Below are positions 36,595 to 48,006 of a stretch of DNA of 64,000 bases, piece after piece (within the stretch, counting starts at the first letter, position 1; every line of letters starts with the position of its first letter). Below the pieces are notes generated by a model, which saw nothing but the letters and a program-made list of their open reading frames with translations, did not search any database and was not told the origin of the DNA. Position numbers and translations under genes: made by a program. Source of the stretch: Mytilus californianus (taxonomy: Eukaryota > Mollusca > Bivalvia > Mytilida > Mytilidae); the NCBI RefSeq assembly GCF_021869535.1, contig NW_026262734.1:76570339-76634338 (forward strand). Reading direction: 5' to 3'.

Positions 36595-37085
36595 TACTTT
36601 GTATATAGATCCATTGTGTTACGAAGTTTCCGTCATATAATCATTATCCTTGACCTCATATTCATGGTTAAGTGACTGCTAAAAAACTGTATAGCTTTTT
36701 TCGCCATGTGAATGTCTAAAATAGTATGAGTTCTAGGATAACTATATTTGGTTACTAATACAGTTGTGTATATGGTATCCTTGCAATGTCTACATGACCG
36801 TCAGACATGATTCACTTGACCTCGACCTAATTTCACGGATCAGTGAACAAGGTTAAGTTTCAGTGGTCAAGTCCGTACAGTCTCAGATAGTAGTGGGTTA
36901 AATATATTTGGTATATGGAATGGTAACAAGGTGTAGATGATTTTGTGGCAGAGTTCATCTGACCTTACCTCATTTACATGGAACATTGATAGTGTTAATT
37001 TTATGTAATACTTGTTGTATAATATAAAAATTAGGAGATGTGGAAGCAAGCAGTTATAGGCAACCGTACGGCCTTCGACAATGTG
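36595..37085 (-). repeat. degenerate ~150-bp tandem repeats (TTGACCTCA family)
   Basis: Three decayed units carry CTTGACCTC(A/G)..., CATGGTTAAGTGAC or CACGGATCAGTGAA and ATATTTGGT-TATGG. I recognise this as a very common mussel tandem repeat family. A minus-strand fragment of the GTTGAAGGC repeat closes it (GCAACCGTACGGCCTTCGAC, about 37060-37080). Confidence 0.65.
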
Positions 37086-37489
37086 AAAAACTCATACCGT
37101 ATGGTCGGCTATAAAAATGCCAGTTATGAAAAAAATGAAGGAATTCATTTGAAAAAAAAAACTAACGGCCTGATTTATAACAAAAGCTAGTTTTTACGGT
37201 AATGATGTTTATGATCATACTTTTCTCAGACTATTGATGACGTCCTTTCATTAATTTTCATTGAGGGAACACCCATGTGATTTCGAAAACAGGGAGGGAA
37301 TGAGGATTTTGAAAATGCATTACTTGGCCTGGTATGAACTGAAATAATTGACTTTGCACAAGACAGGATGAGAATGAACACTCTTCAACATGAAATGCAG
37401 GATAGTTGAGGATATCAACTTATAGTACAAAAGTACAAAAGTGAAAATAAATTTTCGCGCCGCCAGCCCCATCCCTTTCTTCAGAATAT

Positions 37490-37790
37490 AAAATGTTCTA
37501 CCCTAACGGCGAGTTCTTTTATATCGGTACTTTGTGTTTTTTTGTCTTCATGTTAGTTGTTTTTGTGCTTCATTCCGATTTGATAAGTCAAGCCATTTTA
37601 AACTGTTTTTCAGCAGAATTTTCTTATGCTGTGTTGTTATACCATTGTCCAGGTCAGGGGTGGGTTGAAGGATCACTAACATGTTTAACCCCTCCAAATT
37701 CTGTATATGTCTGTCCTAAATCAGGAGCCTGCAATTAAGTGGTTGTCGTTGGTTGCTGTCTTTTGTATCTGGGTTTTTATTGTTGCACGA
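37490..37790 (+). repeat. mussel dispersed repeat
   Basis: CATTGTCCAGGTCAGGGGTG, CTAACATGTTTAACCCC and CTGTCCTAAATCAGGAGCCT form a block I remember as abundant in Mytilus. The latter is related to the start of the repeat at 10683. The ORFs of 81, 101 and 92 codons here overlap on both strands and look incidental. Confidence 0.65.
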
Positions 37791-38838
37791 ACAGTGGTAT
37801 ATTTTTGTTGTCGTTCCCACCGAGAGAGATTTAGGTCGAAAACATCATACAAGACTTTTGATGTGCCATATTCCGGGTGTGAAACAAAACCAACCGATTT
37901 GATTCTTATACTACAATTAAAACAAAAAAAATTATTCAATAAAAAGTTTAAAGTTTTGAAAAACAGACACAAAACAGATTTCTCCGAACAAAGTGACAAT
38001 CTACAAAGTTAGCTAGCTATTCACAACAAATAAATCAATCACACTACAAGCAAAAAAGAGAAATGTTTTGAGTGACCTCTGTCCTTGTTAATGACCTAAT
38101 AGTGTAAGCAACAAAATGATTAATGGCACGAGATAATCCGTGTTTAATCAATACCAAAATGTTGACTTAATTTGTGTTTTTAATTGCTATTTTCTTCAAA
38201 ACGATATTTTTTTCACGCATGCAATTTGGCACACACATGCACTGTGTCTTATTGCTTAAATCAGAGTAAAAATATTGTGATGATACATGTACACGTAATA
38301 ATTTTGCTTTCGATGAAAATAGGGTAAATTTCGGGTAAAATTTTACTCTTACTAAAATTCTGAAATACTTATATCAAAATCACTTAAATACTTTCCGATT
38401 TCGTTATATGATATATTTAATATATAAACGTTATTATAGGTACTGTTTTAACTTCCATCAAAGAACGCAATAATTTTATTTTTCATGTTTAAGATTCCCC
38501 GTACAATACGGTATCTGGTGGTGCCCTGTAAAATTTACAAAATCGTGACCACGGGAACTTACGACGACAGTTATGATTGTAAAATATAATGATTTTCATA
38601 TAATGTGCAAAAAAATCAGCCGTGTGTTATACGTTAACTTAAACTCGTTAACTAGAGGACTTTTTAGACATTGGGCACCCTACTAGTCTCCTCGCTTTGA
38701 ATTATCAATAACAGGTATTGAAGTAAAGGTATATACTATATACTTAGGATCGTTCGAATCAGTTGCATAATACACAAACAACTTGTTAATTGATATTGTG
38801 CGTGATATTATCCTATCCAGTGTTTCTTTTTTTTACAG
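37791..38838. other. presumed 5' intron of the lectin gene
   Basis: No exon seen. The stretch ends in a polypyrimidine tract and AG acceptor (TTTCTTTTTTTTACAG) immediately before the exon at 38839, so a 5' untranslated exon probably lies further upstream. Confidence 0.5.
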
Positions 38839-38871
38839 CTCAAATGGTTACTGTTGGCTGATTACTACAGT

Positions 38872-39085
38872 ATGAAATTTGCTAAAATGCTATACTGTGC
38901 TACTGTTTTGATGTTCGGATGTATTATGTTGTCGTCTGCTTGCAAACTTTCCATTTCCGATTATAAAGGGAAAGTGGTCAGTAATCAAAGACTAGAACAG
39001 AGAATCCTGAAAGTCGAAGAAATGCTGACAAAAACACTTAAAAGTCAAGAGAAGATGATCAAACAAATGATGAGAAATCATACAG
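38872..39085 (+). CDS. secreted F5/8-type lectin, exon with signal peptide and coiled coil
   Basis: The exon spans 38839-39085, bounded by acceptor TTTTTTTTACAG and donor ACAG then GTATGG. Translation most likely starts at ATG 38872; an earlier ATG at 38844 opens a 5-codon upstream ORF (ATG GTT ACT GTT GGC TGA), a possible brake on translation. The encoded 71 residues begin MKFAKMLYCATVLMFGCIML, a clear secretion signal. A heptad-like, Lys/Glu-rich segment follows (NQRLEQRILKVEEML, KSQEKMIKQMM) that should form a coiled coil for oligomerisation. The exon ends one base into a codon. Joining it to the exon at 61287-61496 gives GAT and keeps the frame open, which supports one gene with a ~22.2-kb intron. 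The expected product is an oligomeric, secreted carbohydrate-binding protein. Reading on past 39085 gives only intronic codons to a stop at 39223. Confidence 0.65.
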
Positions 39086-39317
39086 GTATGGAAAAATGGA
39101 ATATGAATCACATGCCATTTTTATTTACTTTCAGAAATGGACTGGGAATTTACATCTGTGAGACTTTTGTACCAGGTCATTGCCGAGAGCTTCGTGTACT
39201 CAACAATTTTTTTTTATTGGGATAATGTTTTACTGACTCCAAATTTCATATTTTTAATGCAGATAGGAAATTAGTTGAAGAAATTAACCAAAGTCTCAAA
39301 ATACCATTTCGCCATAC

Positions 39318-39358
39318 CAAGGACGTATATTAGATGTTAGTTATACGTCCTTGGCCAT
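39318..39358. repeat. short hairpin
   Basis: CCAAGGACGTATA and TATACGTCCTTGG are separated by about 13 bases. A further TGGGAC...GTCCCA pair follows. Confidence 0.7.
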
Positions 39359-39663
39359 ACCTGGGACATATATTTACCTTGGTATAATAGTCCCAGGCCA
39401 TAACAAAAAACAAAAAACAAGTTGTTGTTGGTGGTGGCAGATTTCTTTGGTGGTTATATCGGTTAACTTGTTCACAATCTTTTTATACTATTGTAGAGAC
39501 AGTGGTCTATTTTTTGTATTTTATAGACACCTGTCTACTTTTGAAGTTTGTATGTTTTCTCTACTGATTCCAGTCGGTTATCTATCCCACTAAAGCTTGT
39601 TATGCCGTAATTCTACATTGATTTTCGTTTTGTTTATACTTATGGTCATTGCAATAAAAAAAA

Positions 39664-40510
39664 TCAGGTTTGATATAGTCCTCGATGTTGGCAATTATTG
39701 TAAATTACTACCGGTATGTGGTTTGCGGAAATAAATTAGCAATCGTTTAAGTACTTATAATACCAGGAAGATAAATATTATTTTGTCATGTGTATTTTAT
39801 CAAATTAGAGATCTGTTTGTCATTTTCTTTTTTCTTTTTTTGAAAATGTTTGAGTTTTTCAGGGACTACTTTCTCCAAAAAATATAGTTATAAATGGCAA
39901 GGTCAATTCTTTTGTTATTGGTATGTGAAACCCCTCCTCTAAATAACTCACATTAAAAGTTAAAGTATCAGGTGCACAACTTCGTGTCCCATCGTCCCAA
40001 CTATAGAAGAATCGTTGCAAGTTTCTGGGAATTTCGTCAATTCATTTTCAAGGAGTCGCGGCAATCTGTATTCACAAGCCAAATTAGAGGGTAGCAAAAA
40101 ATGAGGTTTGATATGATTCCTCGATGTTATTGTAAATTACTACCGATATGTGGTTTGCGAGAATAGATTAGCAATTGTTTAAGTACATAGAATACCAGGA
40201 ACTTCAAGATAAATATTATTTAGTCACAACTATTTTATCAGAGATCCGTTTGTCATTTTTATTTTTTGAAAACGTGTGAGTTTACCAACGACGACTACCC
40301 TCTCAAAAAAAAATATAGTTATACATGGCAAAATCAATATTTTTGTTTTTGATATGTGAAACCCCTCCCCTTAAACAATCAGATTAAAAGTTAAAGTAGC
40401 AGCTTCGTGTACCATCTATAAAAGAATCATTGCAAGTTTCTGTGAATTCCGTCAATTCATTTTCAAGGAGTGCTGGCAATCTGTATTCATAAGTCAAGTT
40501 AGAGGGTCTA
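39664..40510 (-). repeat. diverged ~430-bp tandem duplication
   Basis: Copy 1 (about 39664-40096) and copy 2 (about 40105-40510) share GTAAATTACTACCG(G/A)TATGTGG, ATATGTGAAACCCCTCC, and TTGCAAGTTTCTG followed by TTCATTTTCAAGGAGT. On the minus strand both copies can be read as a similar peptide around LLENELT and ETCNDS (continuing SFIDGTRSC in copy 2). The frame breaks differently in each copy, so this may be a decayed exon or simply a repeat. Confidence 0.6.
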
Positions 40511-41733
40511 GTTGACAGAGGCCTATAGAGCGTGTATGGCGACACAATAGGACGACATGTAACTAGCAAAAAAAAAAACAACAAAAAACACACACAAAAA
40601 AACCAAGCTTATAACAAATTATTTTTCTCAAAATCAATATCCGTATTCAACAATTGCAAATTAAAACAGCATTTTTTAATTGCGTACCGGACATGAACTA
40701 TACTGCATTGGCCCTGTTATTCCTGCTTCCTTCTGTCTATCACACAACTGTAAAAAAAGACTTTATAGTGTACACCTTTTGAAAAATAAGAAGACAAATA
40801 TAAGACTATGTATTGATCTTAATATCATGAAATCGTGAGACTTATAAGCAATGCTTTTTTCTGAGATCACTACAACACATATGATAGAAGTTTCCGTTAT
40901 GATAAAGAAATATTTAAGACTGTAATATCTTTCAATTTTGTGATTTTTTTTATCTCTTTTTTATGTTAGAATTTCTTTTAATAAAAAGAAATAAAATGAC
41001 TTTATCATATACTTAGAGTAATAACTTACAATTTTTACCGTATCATAATAGCTTTAAATTTACATGAATTCCATATTTTCCGAAATGGTGCTTAGCGGGC
41101 TGATATTTATCATATACTTGTATAAAATATTACTTAAATTTAACAGTTCAATACAATTTAAAATTATTAAAAGGCTATGAAAGGATTACTATGTATATTG
41201 ACCAGATTCCTAAGAATTTCCTAGGCGGGCTGATAAACGAACCTTTATTGACTGCTTTCGGAATGTTATCACATACCCTGAATATTCCGTTAATGTCCGT
41301 GACGTTTATCACATGTAACTTCATGCATTTCCGGAAATTTGTTAGAAAACGACAACACAGCGCGAAAAACCGCAAGTGATTTAAGACTTTTCACAAAATG
41401 GTTGAGGAGCAAAAATGAATTAAGATTAAACATGTTATGAAAGACATAAATGAGATGCCAGAAATTGTCCATGACTGCAATTTAAAGGAAAAACTATGCA
41501 CATGTTTTCGGGGGCAACCATCACAGGAATGGTGACAATATTTTTTTCAAACTAAGAACATGATAATTGTTGTGACAAGATAAATAAAATGCTTTTAATA
41601 TCAATAAAAACAATTAAAGTTAAGAAATTTGTATTTGGTTGTCTGTAAATTATTATCTAAAAGTTCAAAGACAGACAAAATTTTAATAGTTCTCGTCTGT
41701 ATTTCTTCTGCTGAAGTATATGATAAAAAGATC
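40511..41733. other. non-coding stretch
   Basis: AT-rich intronic sequence. Overlapping ORFs on both strands at 41175-41472 show no known domain. Confidence 0.35.
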
Positions 41734-41866
41734 ATTACATGTCATTTTTCATATCAGACCCTTTATCGGCCCTCGTTCATGATATCAGCCCTCGAGCCTG
41801 CGGCTCTTGGGCTGATATCACGACCAAGGGCCGATAAAGGGTCTGATATGAAAAATGCCATGTAAT
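41734..41866. repeat. hairpin H3
   Basis: Long arms (TCAGACCCTTTATCGGCCCT and AGGGCCGATAAAGGGTCTGA) surround the GC-rich tip CTCGAGCCTGCGGCTC. Only a few mismatches over about 60 bp per arm. Confidence 0.9.
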
Positions 41867-42122
41867 AATCTATACTTAGTACAATTTATCAACTGCTTTC
41901 GGCTAAACTTGAATTCGATAAATTTCTTAGAGTTCCTGTTTTCACTGCAACTTTACTGAATGAATATGAAGTTATATCAAAACTCTCATAAGATAAGCAA
42001 AACAAACATGTTTACAGACAAAGTAGCAGTTTACAGTATTATGCAATGAATATTCGTCACCTACAGTTTTTTTGTCATATATTTCCCATCATACTACATA
42101 TTCTAAAAAAAAAACATTTTGT

Positions 42123-42221
42123 GTGGCTTGTTCTGGCTGGAATTTAACCTATTTGGTGGCTAGTTCTGGCTGGAATTTAACCTATTTGGTGGCTAGTTCT
42201 GGCTGGAATTTAACCTATTTG
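42123..42221 (+). repeat. 33-bp tandem repeat, three units
   Basis: Units start at 42123, 42156 and 42189 with GTGGCT(T/A)GTTCTGGCTGGAA. They are otherwise identical. Confidence 0.95.
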
Positions 42222-42785
42222 ACACCAATAGAAACATAATTGTCACAGGTTCATTTGCTTATTCGGTTAAATTTATTATAAAAAGCGTTTTCCTCTTCTG
42301 ATGATATAAACACATGTGCTCTTTGATCGGATTGTTGTCTCTTTGACACATTCCCCATTTCCATTCTCAATTTTACATATAAAATTTTTGTCGGGAAATT
42401 TGCTATATAGTTCAACCAAACTGAATTGTAAAAAAAATATATAATTATGCATTATAATATCAGGATAAAACAAAAAACAAAAGAAGACAAGTTATGGCCA
42501 AATAGACAAATACACTTCAAAGACTTTTTCCCCAACTCCTAGTTTGTTGAAATATATAAGCATACGATGTAGGAGCGTTCAACATATATATATATTTTTT
42601 AAATGTATCATTTGAAAAATTTAGCAAAAGATTGTAGATGACGAATATTTTTGCAAAACACTAAAAAATAAACGTGTGAAACCATGAGGGCTAAACAAAA
42701 ATGATGACGACTGCGACTGCAATGGATTTCGCTCAAACCTGAAACACGCTGGTGATTGCCCCCGATGTAAAGGGGTACTTTCTCA

Positions 42786-42789
<4 letters not shown>

Positions 42790-42827
<38 letters not shown>
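42790..42827. repeat. (TA)n microsatellite
   Basis: About 18 TA units, next to a minus-strand SINE tail. Confidence 0.95.
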
Positions 42828-42829
42828 TG

Positions 42830-42965
42830 ATCCGATGGATAAAATCTGTCGTAGAGTTGTCACTGGTTCAGACGTACTTATATATACATATATAATTCGT
42901 CTAAACAACAGCTCAACAATGTTAGATCTGTTAATTTGCGGAAGCAAATATTTTGTTCTTCCATA
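42830..42965 (-). mobile_element. SINE 3' portion (minus strand)
   Basis: Read on the complement: GGAAGAACAAAATATTTGCT, CGCAAATTAACAGATCTAAC, ATTGTTGAGC and TTTAGACGAATTATATA. This matches the body and tail of the tRNA-derived SINE at 63303-63450 and the fragment at 62786-62850. The tRNA-like head is missing here. Confidence 0.6.
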
Positions 42966-43173
42966 ATGGCAAATTTTTATTCAGCAAGATAACTTGTAGA
43001 TAAGATGCACAAGGTCAGTATCGAAAAATGATAAATGTAGTACCGTGTTCACACTATGAAATCTGCTCCGGGTCAAACCCGGGGTAGTTAATCCGAATTA
43101 ATTACCCTTGTTCACTGATTCAGACGTACTTATAATATAATTATTTCTGTCACTGCATCTTACAAGTCTAGGT

Positions 43174-43263
43174 TAGTCTATGGAAAGGTATATACTATGA
43201 AATTTAGAGCGAGGGGCTTGCCCCGAGCTCTTAATTTCATAGTATATACCTTTATATAGACTA
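43174..43263. repeat. hairpin H4
   Basis: Arms AAAGGTATATACTATGAAAT and ATTTCATAGTATATACCTTT surround the tip GAGCGAGGGGCTTGCCCCGA. The minus-strand ORF over it is incidental. Confidence 0.9.
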
Positions 43264-45508
43264 TCCAATTTAGCACATATTTACAACTCGAGTAATCTTT
43301 TAATTGGTCTATTGATAGTTTATTTTGGCTGACTACTTGTATCACAGGTGTTTGTAAAACGGAGCTCATTATCGAATTTTATGTTTTGTAAATCTACTCT
43401 CTAGTATCATTGTAAAATATGTGATTTCAAAAGGCCTTAGTGACTCCAGAATGAAAAGATGATAGCTGCTGGTGTAAGTATGTATATTGATATAAAGCGG
43501 TGTTTTACTATACATGACTGTATTTCTTTACATGGTAAGATGACAAAATGAATTGACCAAAAGCAGACAATAATTAAATTGCAGTGGATGCTTTACATGT
43601 TTTGAAAACACTTTTCAATTTCACAGTAAAACTAAAGTTATAATAAATTAAAATTATTTGAAACATATAGATAGTTGTCCCCATAGATAGTCTAGTGGAT
43701 AGCATTAAAAGGAAACTACCAATAGATCAGAGATTATAGGTTTTGTGTTTTTGATGTTTTTTTTCAAAGTAAAAACTAAAAGATTAATCAGAATATGTAT
43801 ATATATATATAGGTGGCACATTCTCTTCAGACATTATCACGGTTTTTCAATTCAAGACATGCGTGAAATATTTGCCACTGGACATTAAGCAACCAGTAAT
43901 CAATCAATCAATTTATGACAAAATAGATCAATTTCCCCAAGAAAGTTAATAAAATCACCAAATGGCCTTAATTTCCCTTCACAATAATTCATAGTACACA
44001 CTTTTTTTTGTGTACAAAGTAGTTGCATTGATGATCAATTATTACAATTTTAAGATAGCCCTGTACTCTAATCAATGTATAAAGAACAATATTTGTTACT
44101 CTTTATTTAAATGAAAAAAACTTTAGAACCAAAGATTTTGATAGCAGGATATGTAAAAATCAACGTGAAAACTAATTACAAACTATTTAATTTAATTTGG
44201 AACACAGCATTTTATTTCAAAATAGCCAGTGGCAATTTTTGTTTTCATATCTTGATTACGATACAATGAAATCTTACCCTTGTGATCATTCATGTGTAGT
44301 TACTTAGTACACGGGAAAAATATGTACTATGAAAATTAGAAGGCAAATTCAAGCAATATGATTGGACGAGAAGTTGTAAGTATGTGCTAACAATTTGTAG
44401 GATCCTTTACAATAGATAATTCAGCTGATCTGTAACAATTCCATCTTCATGCCTTATATATCATGTACTGTGTTACGACGCAAGATCAAAACTGACGAGG
44501 AAAGGTAACACCCGGCCACCGAAAGCTTTATTATATAGAGACTAGGTGGTCGAGCATTTGTTGCCACACCAGTGTCATTTTGTTTTCGACTTATGAGATT
44601 GGATATCTTCCGCCTCTCTTTTAAGGTAGATTAACTGCATACCGCCATCTTGGATTGTAAAATAGCAGTTCACAATAGGTCTAATTCTTTGCTTAATTCT
44701 GCAAATTTTGAGACAGATTGGCAATTAATGGGTAATACTGTTTATTGGAATAAAGAAAAAATAAGTGATTTATTGCATTTATCAGACTGATTTATCAAAT
44801 ACCAAAATGTTTGTTCGAATCAAATTATCAGCTTAGCCTTTAAAGGGGAGATAACTCAAATATTATTTTTTTTTATAAAGGAATGATAGAGAAATTTTCA
44901 ATTTTTATTAGTAGGAAGAAAACAAGGTCGGTGACACCATTTTTTTCTATTCATTTTCTTAAGGTAACACGATACCGAATTGACGTTACGTAATGAGTTA
45001 TCGTTCCTGATGTTCATACACAAGAATTGCGGACAGCTCAGCTGGATGGCTTTATCAGCTACCACACAGAGAACCGAAATCATTGAAATGTTTTTAACGT
45101 TATTGTCTATGGGGAATTATGACCACTAGCTATATAAACGAATACTATGTCTATTTTATAAATCTCATATAAAATTAATAAATTATAGAGATCTCACCAA
45201 TTTTTTAGCTTTGAAATGGTGTAATAAAATCCACTTTATCTTGATATTTACTGTTGTCCCTATCATGTTGAACGTCGGGTTCTCTTTTGCTTGAGATATG
45301 TTAAATTACGAGGTATACATGTTTTATAAAAAATCATATTAAATTCATTTTTTATTGTAAATCAAATTAACAAATTATACAGTATTGGCAAATAATTTTC
45401 CTATCAAATGGTATAAGAATCGTCATTTTAAAATAATGTTTACTGTTGTCCCTAAGCATTTGAAAGTGAAACTTCATTATTTATGAATACGACGTATATT
45501 CATTCAAC
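43264..45508. other. non-coding intronic stretch
   Basis: AT-rich. It contains a fragment of a TCGGTGAC-type repeat near 44926-44945, shared with 59737 and 60097. No gene supported. Confidence 0.35.
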
Positions 45509-45540
45509 CATGGAAGTAATATTTAAATATTACTTCCATG
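45509..45540. repeat. perfect 32-bp palindrome
   Basis: The half-site CATGGAAGTAATATTT is followed directly by its exact complement, with no spacer. Confidence 0.95.
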
Positions 45541-46103
45541 ATTCAACTAAGATTGACCATATTCAAAGACAAATTGGTCTTGTTATTTAGTTGAATTCTC
45601 ATTTTTATGATGTGAACTTCTTTTCTAATCACATCCATCATTTTAGTTAGGTTTTAAACAGCAAAATTTTAAAAGTAGTGTGGTTTTGTTGACATCTTGA
45701 AGAAAAATATGCAAAAAGTTTTTTTTTTCTTTTTTTTTTAAAGGCTCTGTCTAATTAATCTTATTTTGATTTGAGTAATTATATTATTATTATCAAATAT
45801 TTGAATACACAATTGCATGATTGTATTATTGAAAAAAAATGTCTACGAAATCTGAAAAACTAAATTACAATAGAAAAGATGACAACGTGCAATTTTTAAT
45901 GTTATTCAAAACATACAAAATTTTATACAAGTTTTGTACAATGAAAAGGTATAGGGAATATTATTATTATCATTATTAGAAATAATCAAAGAAGTAAATG
46001 CAAGTATTTTGAATGTATACAGTAAGATATCATAGCATCAAATTCATTGTTAGGATATGCTATCTTTATGTTCTCATTCATACATTAATCTTATTGTTTA
46101 GTA

Positions 46104-46135
46104 CAAGGATTTGTATAGTACTATACAAATCCTTG
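46104..46135. repeat. perfect 32-bp palindrome
   Basis: The half-site CAAGGATTTGTATAGT is followed directly by its exact complement. Same length as the palindrome at 45509 but unrelated in sequence. Confidence 0.95.
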
Positions 46136-46531
46136 TTTAGTATATTCATAAAATGTCGTTTAATAATATAAATGACGAAAAACATCGAAGTCCTTTTTAA
46201 GAAAAGCTCCATAATTATCGATCTTAGCTAACATATAAACACGAATGTGTCAATATTTAAATAGTATATTGTATAAGCGTCCCATGGTGACACGGCAAAT
46301 CCTTTCCGGTGCTGTATCACTATTCAATACCATATGTTACTATTTTATCTTATCATTGAAGTATTATATTGAAAATATAGTAGTCCATGCACAAATGCTT
46401 GTTGGGAGACCCCCTTTTTTTATTTTTTGCAGTTAATTTATAATTTGAAAATAGTCTTTTCACACCAACTTTTTTATCCTTGCATGTCTAAAGTGTTCAA
46501 ACTCTATCACTGCGATTTAACAATAATAATT

Positions 46532-46600
46532 TATATATGTTGCCCTCTATTCTTATGTTTAAGAGTATTCTACACATAAGAATATAGGGTAACACATATA
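46532..46600. repeat. hairpin, ~26-bp arms
   Basis: TATATGTTGCCCTCTATTCT pairs with AGAATATAGGGTAACACATA around a 15-base loop. Two mismatches or bulges. Confidence 0.85.
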
Positions 46601-47243
46601 AACTAATTTTATAAAGTGAAAATCAAATTGAGATACGGCTGAAATATGAACGAATATTTTCAAATAAGATTAATTACAACAAAAAAATAATCATAAAATT
46701 ATCTAGACAAAGTGATGCCCCGCACTTCACTCTGAATTAACTGTATCATAACAAAGACAATGTAGAACTTTATCTGAGATTCTATTGTGTCTGGGAGACA
46801 CAAATGATGCCCCCGCAGATGCAAAGTGTTATTTTAAAATAATTTCAACCATCTCCCAAAAGAGCAAATATTAAACCCTGACCACATGCACACCTTCAAT
46901 ATATGTACAAATCACTAAACCAGCCAGCAATTGGACGTAAAAACTTTCTAGCATTCAAACTGTAGAAGGAGTTAAATTTAATAACTAAGTACCCATAATG
47001 GGACGGACGGACGGACAGGGGTAAAACAATATGCCCCGAACTTTAAGGAGAAAGTCTGCGGTTTTATTTACTGATATCTATGTCTAATTAAGGGTAGTGA
47101 GTTATGTAAATTTTATGTTCCATGGGGATTTTACGTGTTACCTAGATCAAATAAAATTCAGCATGGAGTATACATCTGGCTTATACAATGTCGATATCGA
47201 ATACATATGACCTACCCATATCAAATAAAATCTAAAATTGACA
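46601..47243. other. non-coding intronic stretch
   Basis: No gene. Includes a GGGACGGACGGACGGACAGG run near 46999-47019. Confidence 0.35.
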
Positions 47244-47998
47244 GGGCGTATGACATTTGCGCCGATTTTTTAAATTTTCATTCTTTCATTTGCGCCGATT
47301 TCATTTTTTCATTTGCGCCGATTTTATATTTGCTCCTAATTGCATTTACAGTTTAACACAGGTGAGTAAATATTTGTACATGTACTATACCTTGAATGTA
47401 TATTGGTAAAATCTGGTTATAAACGTTGTTCACTTATGTTTAAGTCAAGAAAATCCAGGCCGTTACGTTTGTTAAAATGCGAACTCTAGAAATGCCCGCA
47501 TCAGTACGTTAGCCAGAGAAAGAAAAGATGGACTTCGTTATTGACAATTATGACAAATATAGAGACGAAATCACAAGAAAGGAATATATTAGACGCCTAT
47601 CAATAATCGGCAAGAACAGATTTATGATTTTAATGTATTCCGTTTCTATGGATTTTAATGTTGTAAATAGATTTTTAATTCGTGATTTTAGTATATACAG
47701 AGTAAAAACAGAGTGCTTTTATCTTAGGTTTTTACTTCTTGGTTTTAAAGTATGTGAACATATTGCTTTTAAATTGACTTATCCTGCTCAAAATTCGTCT
47801 TCCACCTCCCCGTGGTGAGCAGAGGACAACAGTTATATGAATGTTATGATTGACAATTCATAACATTTGTACAACTGGCGAACGGAAGAGGTCTATAATG
47901 ATAAATGAATAATAACATTCACCTGTAATTTAATGGTAATTTACCTGTAAAAAAATCGGCGCAAATGAAATGCAGATCGGCGCAAATGCAAAACGCCG
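47244..47998 (+). mobile_element. Element E1: transposon with ATTTGCGCCGAT subterminal repeats
   Basis: It is flanked by AATTGACA on both sides (47236-47243 and 47999-48006), an 8-bp target duplication. The left end reads GGGCGTATGACATTTGCGCC and the right end, on the complement, CGGCGTTTTGCATTTGCGCC. The core ATTTGCGCCGAT is repeated three times inside the left end and twice at the right end, in inverted orientation. The interior holds a 96-codon ORF (47528-47818). A reverse-oriented, diverged relative lies at 52770-53496. Confidence 0.8.
47528..47818 (+). CDS. hypothetical ORF inside element E1
   Basis: A 96-codon ORF starts at an ATG with a purine-rich lead (AGAAAAGATG). It is Arg/Lys/Tyr-rich (MDFVIDNYDKYRDEITRKEY). 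In element E2 the corresponding minus-strand segment (53139-53237) also starts MDFVI, keeps KYR and TRKEYIR, and then stops after 32 codons. The family is unknown to me. It could be the 5' end of a lost transposase gene, a captured host segment, or non-coding sequence that happens to be open. There is no evidence of expression. Confidence 0.25.
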   Translation: MDFVIDNYDKYRDEITRKEYIRRLSIIGKNRFMILMYSVSMDFNVVNRFLIRDFSIYRVKTECFYLRFLLLGFKVCEHIAFKLTYPAQNSSSTSPW

Positions 47999-48006
47999 AA
48001 TTGACA

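Noticed and set aside
37493..38012. ORFs of 81 to 101 codons on both strands
   Set aside because: They coincide with a mussel dispersed repeat, overlap each other in different frames and show no conserved domain.
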